A DNA stretch of 64,000 nucleotides from Nonomuraea pusilla (lineage in GTDB: Bacteria > Actinomycetota > Actinomycetes > Streptosporangiales > Streptosporangiaceae): contig NZ_FOBF01000002.1 of NCBI RefSeq assembly GCF_900109355.1, positions 124,001 through 188,000 of the forward strand, written 5' to 3'. Positions 7,506-15,502 of this stretch are shown in pieces. The position numbers and the translations under genes were made by a program. Each line of letters starts with the position of its first letter. Position 1 is the stretch's first letter. The notes under the pieces are model-generated. The model did not search any database. It had not been told where the DNA came from and worked only from the letters and a program-made list of their open reading frames with translations.

Positions 7506-10025
7506 TCAGGAGCCCCAGGCCTCGAACTCGTAGATCCGGGCGGCCGGGTCGGAGCCCTGCGTCGGCCGGGTCACGGCCAGCCGGACGTACCGGGCGGTGA
7601 CCGTGACCGGGTGGTCGGTCACGGCCGCCGTGTTCCCCGTGACGGTCACCGCGGTCGTCCACGGGTCGCCCGCGGCCGACCGCACCTGCACGGTGAAGTC
7701 GCGCGTGTTCCACGCCGCCTGCTCGCCGCCCGCCTGCGCGTGCCTGACGGTGAACCGGGTGATCCGCCGGGCGGACCCGAGGTCCACCTCCAGCCAGGGG
7801 GCCGAGGTCGTGGCGCACCACTTGTCGGACGTGCCGCCCGTCACGCTGCCGTTGACCGCCTTGGCCGGGCCCTCCTCGGCGGCGCACTGCCCCGACGCGG
7901 TGGCGGGCCGGCCCAGCGCCAGGTTGGTCCCTTCGGGAGGCGTCCCGTCCCAGGTGACCGTGGTCGTGGCGGGGGCGGAGCGGCCGTACTCCGCGCCTAC
8001 GGCCTCGACCTCGACGGTCGTGGAGGTCTCGGCCCCCACCCGGTCGAGCCGGGGCACGAAGTAGGCGTCGTTCGGGGTCGCGCCGAGGTAGGTGCGGCTC
8101 CCGTCCGGGTTGCGGCGGTACACGTCGTAGTGGTGGACCTGGCCCGAGCCCGTCCAGGACAGGCGCAGCGACTTGCTCGTGGCGGAGACGTCGGCGGCGC
8201 CGAGCACGGTCAGCCCGGACGGCGCGGCGACGCCGTCCACGGGGCCGTCGTGGACGGCGAGCTGCCCCACCCGGATGTCGTACGCGTCGTCGCTGCCCTC
8301 GGCCTGCAGCCCGAGCTGCGCGATCGTCCTGCCCGCGTGGGCCGACAGGTCGATCGTCCTGCGCTCCCAGCCGGTGCCGCCGGTCGAGCCGAGGTCGAAG
8401 GTGACGAAGGTCGTGGGCGCGTCGGTGAACGCGACCGCGGCCTTGAGCCTGGTCGGACCCGCGGCGGGCGTTTTGACCACGACCGACAGCCGCGTGTCGG
8501 CGGCCACGGGCAGCCGGGCCTGGTAGAGGCGCACGGTGTTGACGGCGTCGAGCCGGCCGGTGAGGCGCAGCGACGAGCCGCCCTCGTAGGCGTCGCCGTA
8601 GTCGATGGACGGGGTCAGCCTGCTCCCGGACGACGTCACCAGCCACCGGTACGTGGGCGGCACGTCCTGCAGCGACAGGTTGTTCCAGCCGCCGTCGCGC
8701 ACGCGGACGCCGCCGACGTTGTAGAAGTCGCCGTGCCCGGTGTTGAACCCGGTCACGAACGGCTTGGCGGTCACGGGCGTGGACTCCGCGACGTAGTGCG
8801 CGAGGCCCTTCCACGACGACGTCGTCGAGGTGTCGGACGGGTCGGCGTTGGCGCCCACCCAGAAGCGCGAGTCGCGGGCGCGGAAGTCGGCGGGGCCGCT
8901 CGACGACTTCCACGTCCACTCGGGGCGGTAGATGCCGAGCGAGGTCACGTGGGGCTGCCCCGAGGGGAACACCGCCTCCCACGGCACGCCGGTGTTGTAG
9001 CCGTTGGCCTCGGTGTCGATGCCGGCGTAGAGGTCGTGCTCGTCCCGGCCGAGCGACCTGGCCAGGTCGCGCGACGAGCGCAGCGCGCCCGCGCCCCAGC
9101 CGAAGTCGAGGAACATCGCGTCCGACACCCGGTCGGGGTCGCTGAGGAAGGCGTCGTTGGCCGACGTCAGGGCGTCCTGCCAGGAGATCGCGCCGCTCTC
9201 GGTCATGGCGTCGTACCACATGAACTCGACCTGGCCCTTGGACCTGGCGTACTTCATGAAGGAGCGCAGCTCGGTCGCGAGCGCGGCGTCGCCGCCCGCG
9301 GTCTCCTGGTTGACGAACCAGCCGTCGAAGCCGTAGTACCTCGCCACCTCGGCCAGCTTGTCCGCCACCGGGTAGGTGGCGCCGGATCTGAGGACGAAGT
9401 CGCGCACCCACCCGATCTGCCCGCCGTACGCCGTGGGCGGGAAGAAGACGGTGCCGTACACCTTGACGCCGTTGCGGTGGGCGGCGTCGATCACGGTGGG
9501 GTTGGGCGCGAGGATCAGGCCCTCGCCGGCCGAGCCGCCCCAGAAGACCAGCGTGTCGACGTACTGCCAGTAGGTGAAGGCGTAGTAGCCGGCGTCGAGC
9601 GCGCCCTGCGACGGGTTGCCCGAGGTGGGGGCGAAGGACACGAGCGAGGCGATCCGCCCCTCGCCGGCGCGGGCGTTCTGGTTCGCCCTGAGCGCGGGGT
9701 CGGAGGTGCGGGGCCGCAGCGGCACCCGGGAGCGGTTGAAGCGGGCGTCGGGGTCGGTGGCGGGGTCCCAGTTCAGGATGGTCTTGGGGTACCAGTACGA
9801 CGCGTACGGCTGGCCGCCCGCGGCGCTCGCAAGGGCGCGGGCGGCGGGGGTGGGGCTCGGCCCGGCGTCCGCCCGCGCGGGGAGGGGCCCGAGCGAGGCC
9901 ACGGTGGTGGCCAGGGTGGCGGCCAGGACGGCGAGGGCGGCGACGGCGGCGCGGGACAGGGTCGGGCGCAGCAGGCGCGCGTGCGGCAGGGGTACGCGGA
10001 GCTGGGATAACAGTCTTCGTCGCAT
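7506..10025 (-). CDS. Secreted endo-beta-N-acetylglucosaminidase, GH85, with C-terminal discoidin-like domain
   Basis: An Arg-rich N-terminus and hydrophobic stretch (about 26-50, ending PARADA) form a signal peptide. The GH85 barrel follows, with the catalytic Asn239/Glu241 pair in WFVNQETAGG; this family cuts the GlcNAc-beta1,4-GlcNAc core of N-glycans by substrate-assisted catalysis. Beta-sandwich domains come next, then a F5/8-type-C (CBM32-like) module from about residue 705 (NLALGRPATASG) to the end. I chose the ATG at 10025 because GAGAGGAAA lies just upstream; the ATG at 10043 would give an ATGA overlap with the GH5 stop but has a weak ribosome-binding site. It is the distal gene of the LacI-linked operon with the GH5 gene. 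It probably acts outside the cell. Confidence 0.92.
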   Translation of the reverse strand: MRRRLLSQLRVPLPHARLLRPTLSRAAVAALAVLAATLATTVASLGPLPARADAGPSPTPAARALASAAGGQPYASYWYPKTILNWDPATDPDARFNRSRVPLRPRTSDPALRANQNARAGEGRIASLVSFAPTSGNPSQGALDAGYYAFTYWQYVDTLVFWGGSAGEGLILAPNPTVIDAAHRNGVKVYGTVFFPPTAYGGQIGWVRDFVLRSGATYPVADKLAEVARYYGFDGWFVNQETAGGDAALATELRSFMKYARSKGQVEFMWYDAMTESGAISWQDALTSANDAFLSDPDRVSDAMFLDFGWGAGALRSSRDLARSLGRDEHDLYAGIDTEANGYNTGVPWEAVFPSGQPHVTSLGIYRPEWTWKSSSGPADFRARDSRFWVGANADPSDTSTTSSWKGLAHYVAESTPVTAKPFVTGFNTGHGDFYNVGGVRVRDGGWNNLSLQDVPPTYRWLVTSSGSRLTPSIDYGDAYEGGSSLRLTGRLDAVNTVRLYQARLPVAADTRLSVVVKTPAAGPTRLKAAVAFTDAPTTFVTFDLGSTGGTGWERRTIDLSAHAGRTIAQLGLQAEGSDDAYDIRVGQLAVHDGPVDGVAAPSGLTVLGAADVSATSKSLRLSWTGSGQVHHYDVYRRNPDGSRTYLGATPNDAYFVPRLDRVGAETSTTVEVEAVGAEYGRSAPATTTVTWDGTPPEGTNLALGRPATASGQCAAEEGPAKAVNGSVTGGTSDKWCATTSAPWLEVDLGSARRITRFTVRHAQAGGEQAAWNTRDFTVQVRSAAGDPWTTAVTVTGNTAAVTDHPVTVTARYVRLAVTRPTQGSDPAARIYEFEAWGS

Positions 10026-10039
10026 GCGGACATTTCCTC

Positions 10040-11266
10040 TCATGCCTGGGTCAGGACGGCGTCGATCCCCCGAGCGCTGAGGTGGCCGGCGTCGTCGGCG
10101 CGGCCGGTGGTGACGATCGCGAGCGGCCCGGCCTGGCGCAGCCGGACCCACTCGGTGTGGAAGGCGCTGCCGGGTGCGACCTCGGCGCGCCGTTCGGGTT
10201 CGGTCCTGAGGTCCACGTCGCACAGCAGGGCGGGCCTGCGGGCCGCCGTGCGGGCCGCGCGGCGGCACTCCTCGATCGCCGAGGCCAGCTCCGCGGCCGC
10301 GGGCTTGGCCCGGTGGCCGACGGTGAACAGGCCGAGGTCGTACTCGCGGTCGGGGAAGTCGGCGAGGGACCGGTCGAGGTCGTGGGAGCACCACCAGGTG
10401 ACGCCCCACAGGGCGGGGTTGGCGGTGACCGCCTCCAGCGTGGCGCGGACGAAGGCGGGGGCGTCGGCCTCGGGGACGTCGGGGCGGGGCGCGCCGACCT
10501 CCTGCAGCCAGACGGGGCGGGCCGGGTCGAGCGAGGTGGCGGCGGCCAGCTCGACGAGGTAGTCGGCGTGGGTGACCGTGGCGGGGCCGAGCGGCCCGTC
10601 CACGGCGGACACCCCGTTGAACACCCACGAGTGCACCGTCGTCAGGTCGCCGAGGTCCACGTTGTCGGCCGGGTGGAACGGGTGGGCGGGGTCGTACCAG
10701 GTGGCGTCGTACAGGGAGTGCAGGGACAGCAGGCCGGGCGCGGCGGCGCGGACGACGTCGATCAGCTCGGCCGCCCACCGGGTGGACGCCTCGGGCGTCG
10801 TCGGGTTGGCCGGGTACAGGTTGTTGACCTCGTTGCCGAGGGTCACGGCGAACACGTTGCCGCGCCCGGCCACCGCGCCGGCCACGGCGGCGGCGTAGGC
10901 GGCGAGGCCGGCGCGGACGTCCGGGTCGGTGAAGAGGCTGCGCCGGTGCCAGGTGAGCACCCACGACGGCAGGAAGTCGAAGCTGGACAGGTGCCCCTGG
11001 AGCAGGTCCACCGCCACCGACAGGCCGAACTCGGCGGCGATGTCGATCACGGTGAGCAGGTCGTCGACGCCGCGCCGCCTGATCAGCCCGCGGTTCGGCT
11101 GGAGCCACGGCCAGATCGGGAAGATCCGGACGTGGTCGAGCCCGATCCCGGCGAGGTCGGCGAAGTCGCGGCGGACGGCGTCGGGGGACAGGTCGAGCCA
11201 GCTGTGGAACCAGCCTGCCGAAGGCACGTAGTTGGCACCGAAGCGGATGGGGTGGGACAGGGGCAC
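10040..11266 (-). CDS. Cytoplasmic GH5-type glycosidase, probable beta-mannosidase acting on the N-glycan core
   Basis: This 408-residue TIM-barrel glycosidase has no signal peptide. The acid/base Glu146 lies in VTLGNEVNN and the nucleophile Glu256 in WLQEVGAP, the GH5 pattern. The start is GTG at 11266, with CGGAGGA 7 bases upstream. It sits between the LacI gene and the GH85 gene, beginning 37 bp downstream of a perfect operator. The sequence style and N-glycan context suggest the GH5 subfamily 18 role (cleavage of Man-beta1,4-GlcNAc), as described for bifidobacterial and actinobacterial enzymes. The subfamily is my inference; the GH5-like fold and catalytic pair are visible. Confidence 0.8.
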   Translation of the reverse strand: MPLSHPIRFGANYVPSAGWFHSWLDLSPDAVRRDFADLAGIGLDHVRIFPIWPWLQPNRGLIRRRGVDDLLTVIDIAAEFGLSVAVDLLQGHLSSFDFLPSWVLTWHRRSLFTDPDVRAGLAAYAAAVAGAVAGRGNVFAVTLGNEVNNLYPANPTTPEASTRWAAELIDVVRAAAPGLLSLHSLYDATWYDPAHPFHPADNVDLGDLTTVHSWVFNGVSAVDGPLGPATVTHADYLVELAAATSLDPARPVWLQEVGAPRPDVPEADAPAFVRATLEAVTANPALWGVTWWCSHDLDRSLADFPDREYDLGLFTVGHRAKPAAAELASAIEECRRAARTAARRPALLCDVDLRTEPERRAEVAPGSAFHTEWVRLRQAGPLAIVTTGRADDAGHLSARGIDAVLTQA

Positions 11267-11302
11267 GCGTCCTCCGAGAGGTGAGTCGATCTCTCGGGGA
11301 CC

Positions 11303-11316
11303 CTAAACCGGTTTAG
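11303..11316. promoter_or_regulatory. LacI-type operator 1 (perfect 14-bp palindrome)
   Basis: CTAAACCGGTTTAG is a perfect palindrome with the central CCGG common in LacI-family operators. It overlaps the LacI stop codon (11313-11315) and lies 37 bp upstream of the GH5 GTG start. It matches operator 2 (12412-12425) at 13 of 14 positions. I infer repression of the GH5-GH85 operon by the adjacent LacI protein. Confidence 0.85.
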
Positions 11317-12359
11317 TCCTCTTGCCAAGACCCGGGCGGAGCCGTGCTCTCCCTGACCGTCAGCCTCGGGGTGGCGGTCCTGACGTCCCTGCGGCGCCCG
11401 GGGTCGTCGATGAGCTCCAGCATCACCTCGGCGAGCGTGCGGCCGTAGGCGACGGTGTCGCGCGACAGCGCGGTGATGGACGGGTGCGCGATGCGCGTCA
11501 GCACCGAGTCGTCGAAGGCCACGATCGACAGCTCGCCCGGCACCCGCACGCCCATCTCGCCCGCGACGCCGAGGCCGGCGAGGGCCATCACGTCGCTGTC
11601 GTAGACGATGGCGGTCGGCCTGCGGGGGCGCGACAGCAGCGTCCTGGTGGCCGCCGCGCCCTCGGCGTCGCTGAAGTCGGTGGTCACCGACACCGTGTCG
11701 GCCAGCCCCAGCCTGCGGCTGGAGTCGCGCAGGGCCCGCATCCTGCGCTGGGTGTGGCGGAACTCCGGCAGGCCGGCGACGTGCGCGATGCGCCGGTGGC
11801 CGAGCGCGGCGAGGTAGTCGGCGACCGACAGCATCGCCTCGCGGTCGTCGGCCCACACGCTCGACAGCGCGCCGTGCCTGCCGGGGCCGCCCAGGACGAC
11901 TGCCGGGACGCCGAGCTCCTCCAGCACCTCGACGCGCGGGTCGCGGACCTTGAGGTCGACCACGATGAAGCCGTCGACCCGGTGCGCGGAGGCCCAGTCG
12001 CGGTAGACCTCGATCTCGGCCGCGGCGTCCTCGACGATCATCAGGTGCAGCGCCACGGACCGCGCCGACAGCCCGGCCTGCAGCCCGGACAGGAGCTGGG
12101 CGAAGAACGGCTCCACGCCGAGCGTGCTGGCGGGCCTCGCGATCACCAGCCCCGCCGCGTCGGCCCGCGCGCCGCCCAGCGCCCTGGCCGCGCTGTGCGG
12201 GCGCCAGTTCATCTCCTTGGCCACCTGCAGGATGCGGGCCCGGGTCGACTCGGCTATCCCGGGACGGCCGTTGAGCGCGAAGGACACCGCGCCCTTGGAC
12301 ACGCCGACCCGCTCCGCGATGTCGGCGATCGTCGGTCGGCCCACGTGCGGCTCCTTCAC
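11313..12359 (-). CDS. LacI-family repressor of the glycan locus
   Basis: 348 residues. The N-terminal helix-turn-helix (about 8-27, PTIADIAERVGVSKGAVSFAL) with the hinge RPHSAARAL defines the LacI family. The rest is a periplasmic-binding-protein-like sugar sensor with FDDSVLTRIAHPSIT near the end. It lies between the GH5/GH85 operon (same strand, downstream) and the divergent ABC importer operon. Near-identical palindromes lie at both promoters, so it probably represses both arms and its own gene until a mannose- or GlcNAc-containing oligosaccharide binds. The inducer is unknown. Confidence 0.93.
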   Translation of the reverse strand: MKEPHVGRPTIADIAERVGVSKGAVSFALNGRPGIAESTRARILQVAKEMNWRPHSAARALGGARADAAGLVIARPASTLGVEPFFAQLLSGLQAGLSARSVALHLMIVEDAAAEIEVYRDWASAHRVDGFIVVDLKVRDPRVEVLEELGVPAVVLGGPGRHGALSSVWADDREAMLSVADYLAALGHRRIAHVAGLPEFRHTQRRMRALRDSSRRLGLADTVSVTTDFSDAEGAAATRTLLSRPRRPTAIVYDSDVMALAGLGVAGEMGVRVPGELSIVAFDDSVLTRIAHPSITALSRDTVAYGRTLAEVMLELIDDPGRRRDVRTATPRLTVRESTAPPGSWQED

Positions 12360-12375
12360 GAATCCGTCTCATCTC

Positions 12376-12425
12376 TTGACAGGAGAGTCTAGCCAGTGAA
12401 TAGTCCCGCAACTATACCGGTTTAG
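12376..12425 (+). promoter_or_regulatory. Promoter and LacI operator 2 of the sugar ABC importer operon
   Basis: TTGACA (12376-12381), a 17-bp spacer and AATAGT (12399-12404) form a sigma70-like promoter. The operator CTATACCGGTTTAG (12412-12425) starts right at the expected transcription start, where a bound repressor would block initiation. AAGGAG (12434-12439) is the ribosome-binding site for the lipoprotein gene. The site also lies 53 bp upstream of the divergent lacI start, so autoregulation is likely. Confidence 0.82.
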
Positions 12426-12445
12426 TACCCCCCAAGGAGAGCGTG

Positions 12446-13738
12446 ATGCGAAGGTTCCGGGCAGGTGCGGCCCTGGCCGCCGCCGTGCTGGCGGCGGCCG
12501 GATGCGGGCTGGGCGACGCGGGCCCTCAGGGCACGGCGCAGGGCGGGGCGCCGAGCGCCGCCGTCACCGGTGAGGTGAAGGGCAAGGTCACCCTGCAGAC
12601 GTGGGCGCTGAAGCCGAAGTTCACCGACTACGTCCAAGGGGTGATCGACGCCTTCCAGAAGCGCTACCCGGGCGTCACCGTCGAGTGGCTCGACCAGCCG
12701 GGCGACGGCTACTCCGACAAGGTGCTCAGCCAGGCCGCCAGCGGCACCCTGCCCGACGTCACCAACCTGCCGCCCGACTTCGCGCTGCCCCTGGTCAAGC
12801 AGGGCATGCTGCTCGACGTCGCCCAGGCCGACCCGAAGATCTCCGACGAGTACGTCGCCGGCGGCGTCGAGGCCTACACCTACGCCGGTCAGCAGGGCGT
12901 CTACGGCTACCCCTGGTACCTCAACACCGACGTCAACTACTGGAACTCCGAGCTCATGGCCAAGTACGGCCTCGACGTGAAGAAGCCGCCCACGACGTTC
13001 GACGAGCTGGTGGCGCAGGCGAGGATCATGAAGGAGAAGTCCGGCGGCAAGGTCTACCTCATGAGCCGCAGGCCCGAGCTGGGCGACCTGGCCGAGGCCG
13101 GGGTCGAGCTGATGTCCGCCGACGGCAAGCGCTTCACCTTCAACACGCCCGAGGCCGCGGCGCTGCTCGACAAGTACCGCGACGCGTACAAGGAGGGCCT
13201 GCTGCCGCGTGACGTGCTGACCGACACGTACGCGGGCAACGCCAAGCTGTTCGACGAGGGCACCGCCGCGTGGACGACGGGCGGCGGCAACTACATCACC
13301 AGCCTCGCCGTCGACAACCCCTCCCTCGCGCCGAAGGTCGTCCCGTCGCCCGACATGGGCGTCCCGCCGCTGTACGTGCAGGGCCTTTCGGTGTCGAAGC
13401 AGACCAAGAACCCGGCCGCGGCAGTCGCGCTGGCCCGCTGGGTGACCAGCCCCGAGAACCAGGCCGCCTTCGCCCACCTCGTCAGTATCTTCCCCAGCAC
13501 CAAGGCGTCGGCCGGCGACCCGTTCTTCAGCAGGAGCGACGGCACCAACGCCGGCGACGCCAAGGTCATCGCGTTCGCCTCGCTGGCGAAGGCGAAGATG
13601 CTGCAGCCGGTCGTCGTCACCGACGCGATGAGCAAGTTCGTCAGGCAGCAGTTCGCCCTCGCCATCAGCGGCGAGGTCCCCTCGAAGCAGGCGCTCGACA
13701 CGGCCGCGGCCAAGTGCGACGAGCTGCTCGCGGGCTGA
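12446..13738 (+). CDS. Carbohydrate ABC transporter substrate-binding lipoprotein
   Basis: A lipoprotein signal ending LAAAGC puts the lipidated cysteine at residue 20. The rest is a class I/family 1 sugar-binding protein (GKVTLQTWALKPKFTDY, ITSLAVDNPSLAP) of 430 residues. I preferred the ATG at 12446 over the GTG at 12443 because AAGGAG then sits 6 bases away. It is the first gene of an operon with two permeases and the GH38 gene, next to operator 2. It probably captures glycans released by the GH85 enzyme; the specificity is inferred from context. Confidence 0.92.
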   Translation: MRRFRAGAALAAAVLAAAGCGLGDAGPQGTAQGGAPSAAVTGEVKGKVTLQTWALKPKFTDYVQGVIDAFQKRYPGVTVEWLDQPGDGYSDKVLSQAASGTLPDVTNLPPDFALPLVKQGMLLDVAQADPKISDEYVAGGVEAYTYAGQQGVYGYPWYLNTDVNYWNSELMAKYGLDVKKPPTTFDELVAQARIMKEKSGGKVYLMSRRPELGDLAEAGVELMSADGKRFTFNTPEAAALLDKYRDAYKEGLLPRDVLTDTYAGNAKLFDEGTAAWTTGGGNYITSLAVDNPSLAPKVVPSPDMGVPPLYVQGLSVSKQTKNPAAAVALARWVTSPENQAAFAHLVSIFPSTKASAGDPFFSRSDGTNAGDAKVIAFASLAKAKMLQPVVVTDAMSKFVRQQFALAISGEVPSKQALDTAAAKCDELLAG

Positions 13739-14610
13739 TGACGCACCGCCGCTGGTTCACGCCCTGGCTGCTGGTGGCGCCCGCCGCCGTGTGGCTGCTG
13801 GTGTTCAACGTCTGGCCGTCGCTCAACACGCTCGTGCTGGCGTTCACCAACGCCAAGCCGCTCGGCGGCGGCCACTTCACCGGGCTGGCCAACTTCTCCC
13901 GGGCGCTGGACGACGACCAGCTCGCCGACGCGCTGCTCAACAGCGTCGTGTTCATGCTGGTCTGCCTGCCGCTGCTCACCATGCTGCCCCTGCTGCTGGC
14001 CGTGCTGGTGGAGAAGAGGCTGCCGGGCATCACGTTCTTCCGCACCGCGTTCTACACGCCGGTGGTCGCCTCCGCCGTGGTCGTCGCCATCATCTGGGGC
14101 TGGGTCCTGGACGACAGGGGGCTCGTCAACGGGCTGGCCCAGCGGCTCGGCGTGATCGCGGAGCCGGTGCCGTTCCTCACCGACCGCTGGCTGCTGCTGT
14201 TCAGCGCGATCAGCCTGACGATCTGGAAGGGCCTCGGCTACTACATGATCATCTACCTCTCGGCGCTGGGGAACGTGCGGCGCGAGCTGCACGAGGCCGC
14301 CGCCGTGGACGGCGCGGGCCCGGTGCGCAGGTTCTGGAGCGTCACCGTGCCCGGCGTGCGCAACACCATGCTGCTGGTCTCGGTGCTGGTGTCGGTGTCG
14401 GCGCTGCGCGTGTTCTCCGAGCTGTACGTGCTGTCCAACGGCACCGGCGGCCCCGGCGGGCGCGACATGTCGCTGGTGATGCTCATCCAGCTCTACAGCC
14501 GCGGCTTCACCGGCCACCTCGGCTACGCCTCCGCGCTCAGCCTCCTGCTGCTCGTCGTCACGATCGGGCCCATGCTCCTGCTCCTCCGGCTCAGCAGGAA
14601 GGCGGCCTGA
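13738..14610 (+). CDS. Sugar ABC transporter permease, MalF/UgpA type
   Basis: 290 residues with six predicted membrane helices and the EAA loop (ELHEAAAVDGAGPVRRFWSVTVPG) that docks the ATPase. The start codon overlaps the stop of the binding-protein gene in TGATG, so translation is coupled. It is the first half of the import channel. As in many actinobacterial carbohydrate systems, no ATPase gene is present, so a shared MsiK-like ATPase encoded elsewhere is probably used. Confidence 0.93.
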   Translation: MTHRRWFTPWLLVAPAAVWLLVFNVWPSLNTLVLAFTNAKPLGGGHFTGLANFSRALDDDQLADALLNSVVFMLVCLPLLTMLPLLLAVLVEKRLPGITFFRTAFYTPVVASAVVVAIIWGWVLDDRGLVNGLAQRLGVIAEPVPFLTDRWLLLFSAISLTIWKGLGYYMIIYLSALGNVRRELHEAAAVDGAGPVRRFWSVTVPGVRNTMLLVSVLVSVSALRVFSELYVLSNGTGGPGGRDMSLVMLIQLYSRGFTGHLGYASALSLLLLVVTIGPMLLLLRLSRKAA

Positions 14611-14611
14611 C

Positions 14612-15478
14612 ATGGGGACGCACGCCAGGTCCCCGCGCGGCGGCGGCCTCAACGCCACGGGCCCCGGCGAGAAGGCGCTGCGCTACGTCCTGCTCGCGCT
14701 GATGCTCGCGCTGACCGTCTCGCCGTTCCTCTGGCAGCTGTCCACCTCGCTCAAGAGCCTCGACGAGGACATCTACTCCGGCACCCCGAGCTTCCTGCCC
14801 GAGCACCCCACCCTGGGCAACTACGCCCAGGTCGCTGAGACGATCCCGGTGTGGTCGTACGCGCTCAACTCGCTGGTGGTGGCCGCCGTCGTGATCGCCG
14901 GCAACGCCGTCGGCGCCACCCTGGCCGGTTACGCCCTCGCCAAGCTGCGCTTCCGCGGCGCCAAGCTGCTGCTCGGCCTGTTCCTCGCCACGCTCGTGCT
15001 GCCCGGCGAGGTGACGATCGTCTCCCAGTACGTCACGATCCGCGGCCTCGGCCTGGCCGACACCCTGCTCGGCGTGGCGCTGCCCGGCGCGATCGGCATG
15101 CTCAACGTCCTGCTCATGCGCACCGCCTTCATGGCGATCCCGGCCGAGATGGACGAGGCCGCCGTCATCGACGGGGCCACCGCGTGGCAGCGGCTGCTGC
15201 GCATCGGCCTGCCCAACGTCCGCGGCATGCTCAGCGTCATCACGATCTTCGCCTTCATCGGCGCGTGGGACGACTTCCTGTGGCCGCTCATCGTCCTGTC
15301 CGACCCGGAGAACTACACGCTCACCGTCGGGCTGCAGTACCTCAACGGCACGTTCACCGCCAACCCGCGGCTCATCGCGGCAGGCACGATGATCTCGTTC
15401 GTGCCGATCGTGATCGTGTTCGCGGCACTCCAGCGCTTCTTCTTCAGGGGCGTCGAGGAAGGCGCGATCAAGGGTTGA
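14612..15478 (+). CDS. Sugar ABC transporter permease, MalG/UgpE type
   Basis: 288 residues, six membrane helices, with the EAA motif EMDEAAVIDGATAWQRLLRIG and the C-terminal region typical of the second carbohydrate permease (KGLT-like end, EGAIKG). It begins one base after the stop of the first permease and ends 24 bp before the GH38 gene, in the same operon. It pairs with the first permease to form the membrane channel. No ATP-binding gene follows. Confidence 0.93.
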   Translation: MGTHARSPRGGGLNATGPGEKALRYVLLALMLALTVSPFLWQLSTSLKSLDEDIYSGTPSFLPEHPTLGNYAQVAETIPVWSYALNSLVVAAVVIAGNAVGATLAGYALAKLRFRGAKLLLGLFLATLVLPGEVTIVSQYVTIRGLGLADTLLGVALPGAIGMLNVLLMRTAFMAIPAEMDEAAVIDGATAWQRLLRIGLPNVRGMLSVITIFAFIGAWDDFLWPLIVLSDPENYTLTVGLQYLNGTFTANPRLIAAGTMISFVPIVIVFAALQRFFFRGVEEGAIKG

Positions 15479-15502
15479 CCATCCACTGTTTCAGGAGCAC
15501 GC

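Noticed and set aside
7506..11108. A continuous 1200-codon minus-strand frame covering both glycosidase genes
   Set aside because: Codons upstream of 10025 lie in the GH5 gene in another frame and read as Arg/Pro/Gly-rich low-complexity sequence; the signal peptide and ribosome-binding site begin at 10025.
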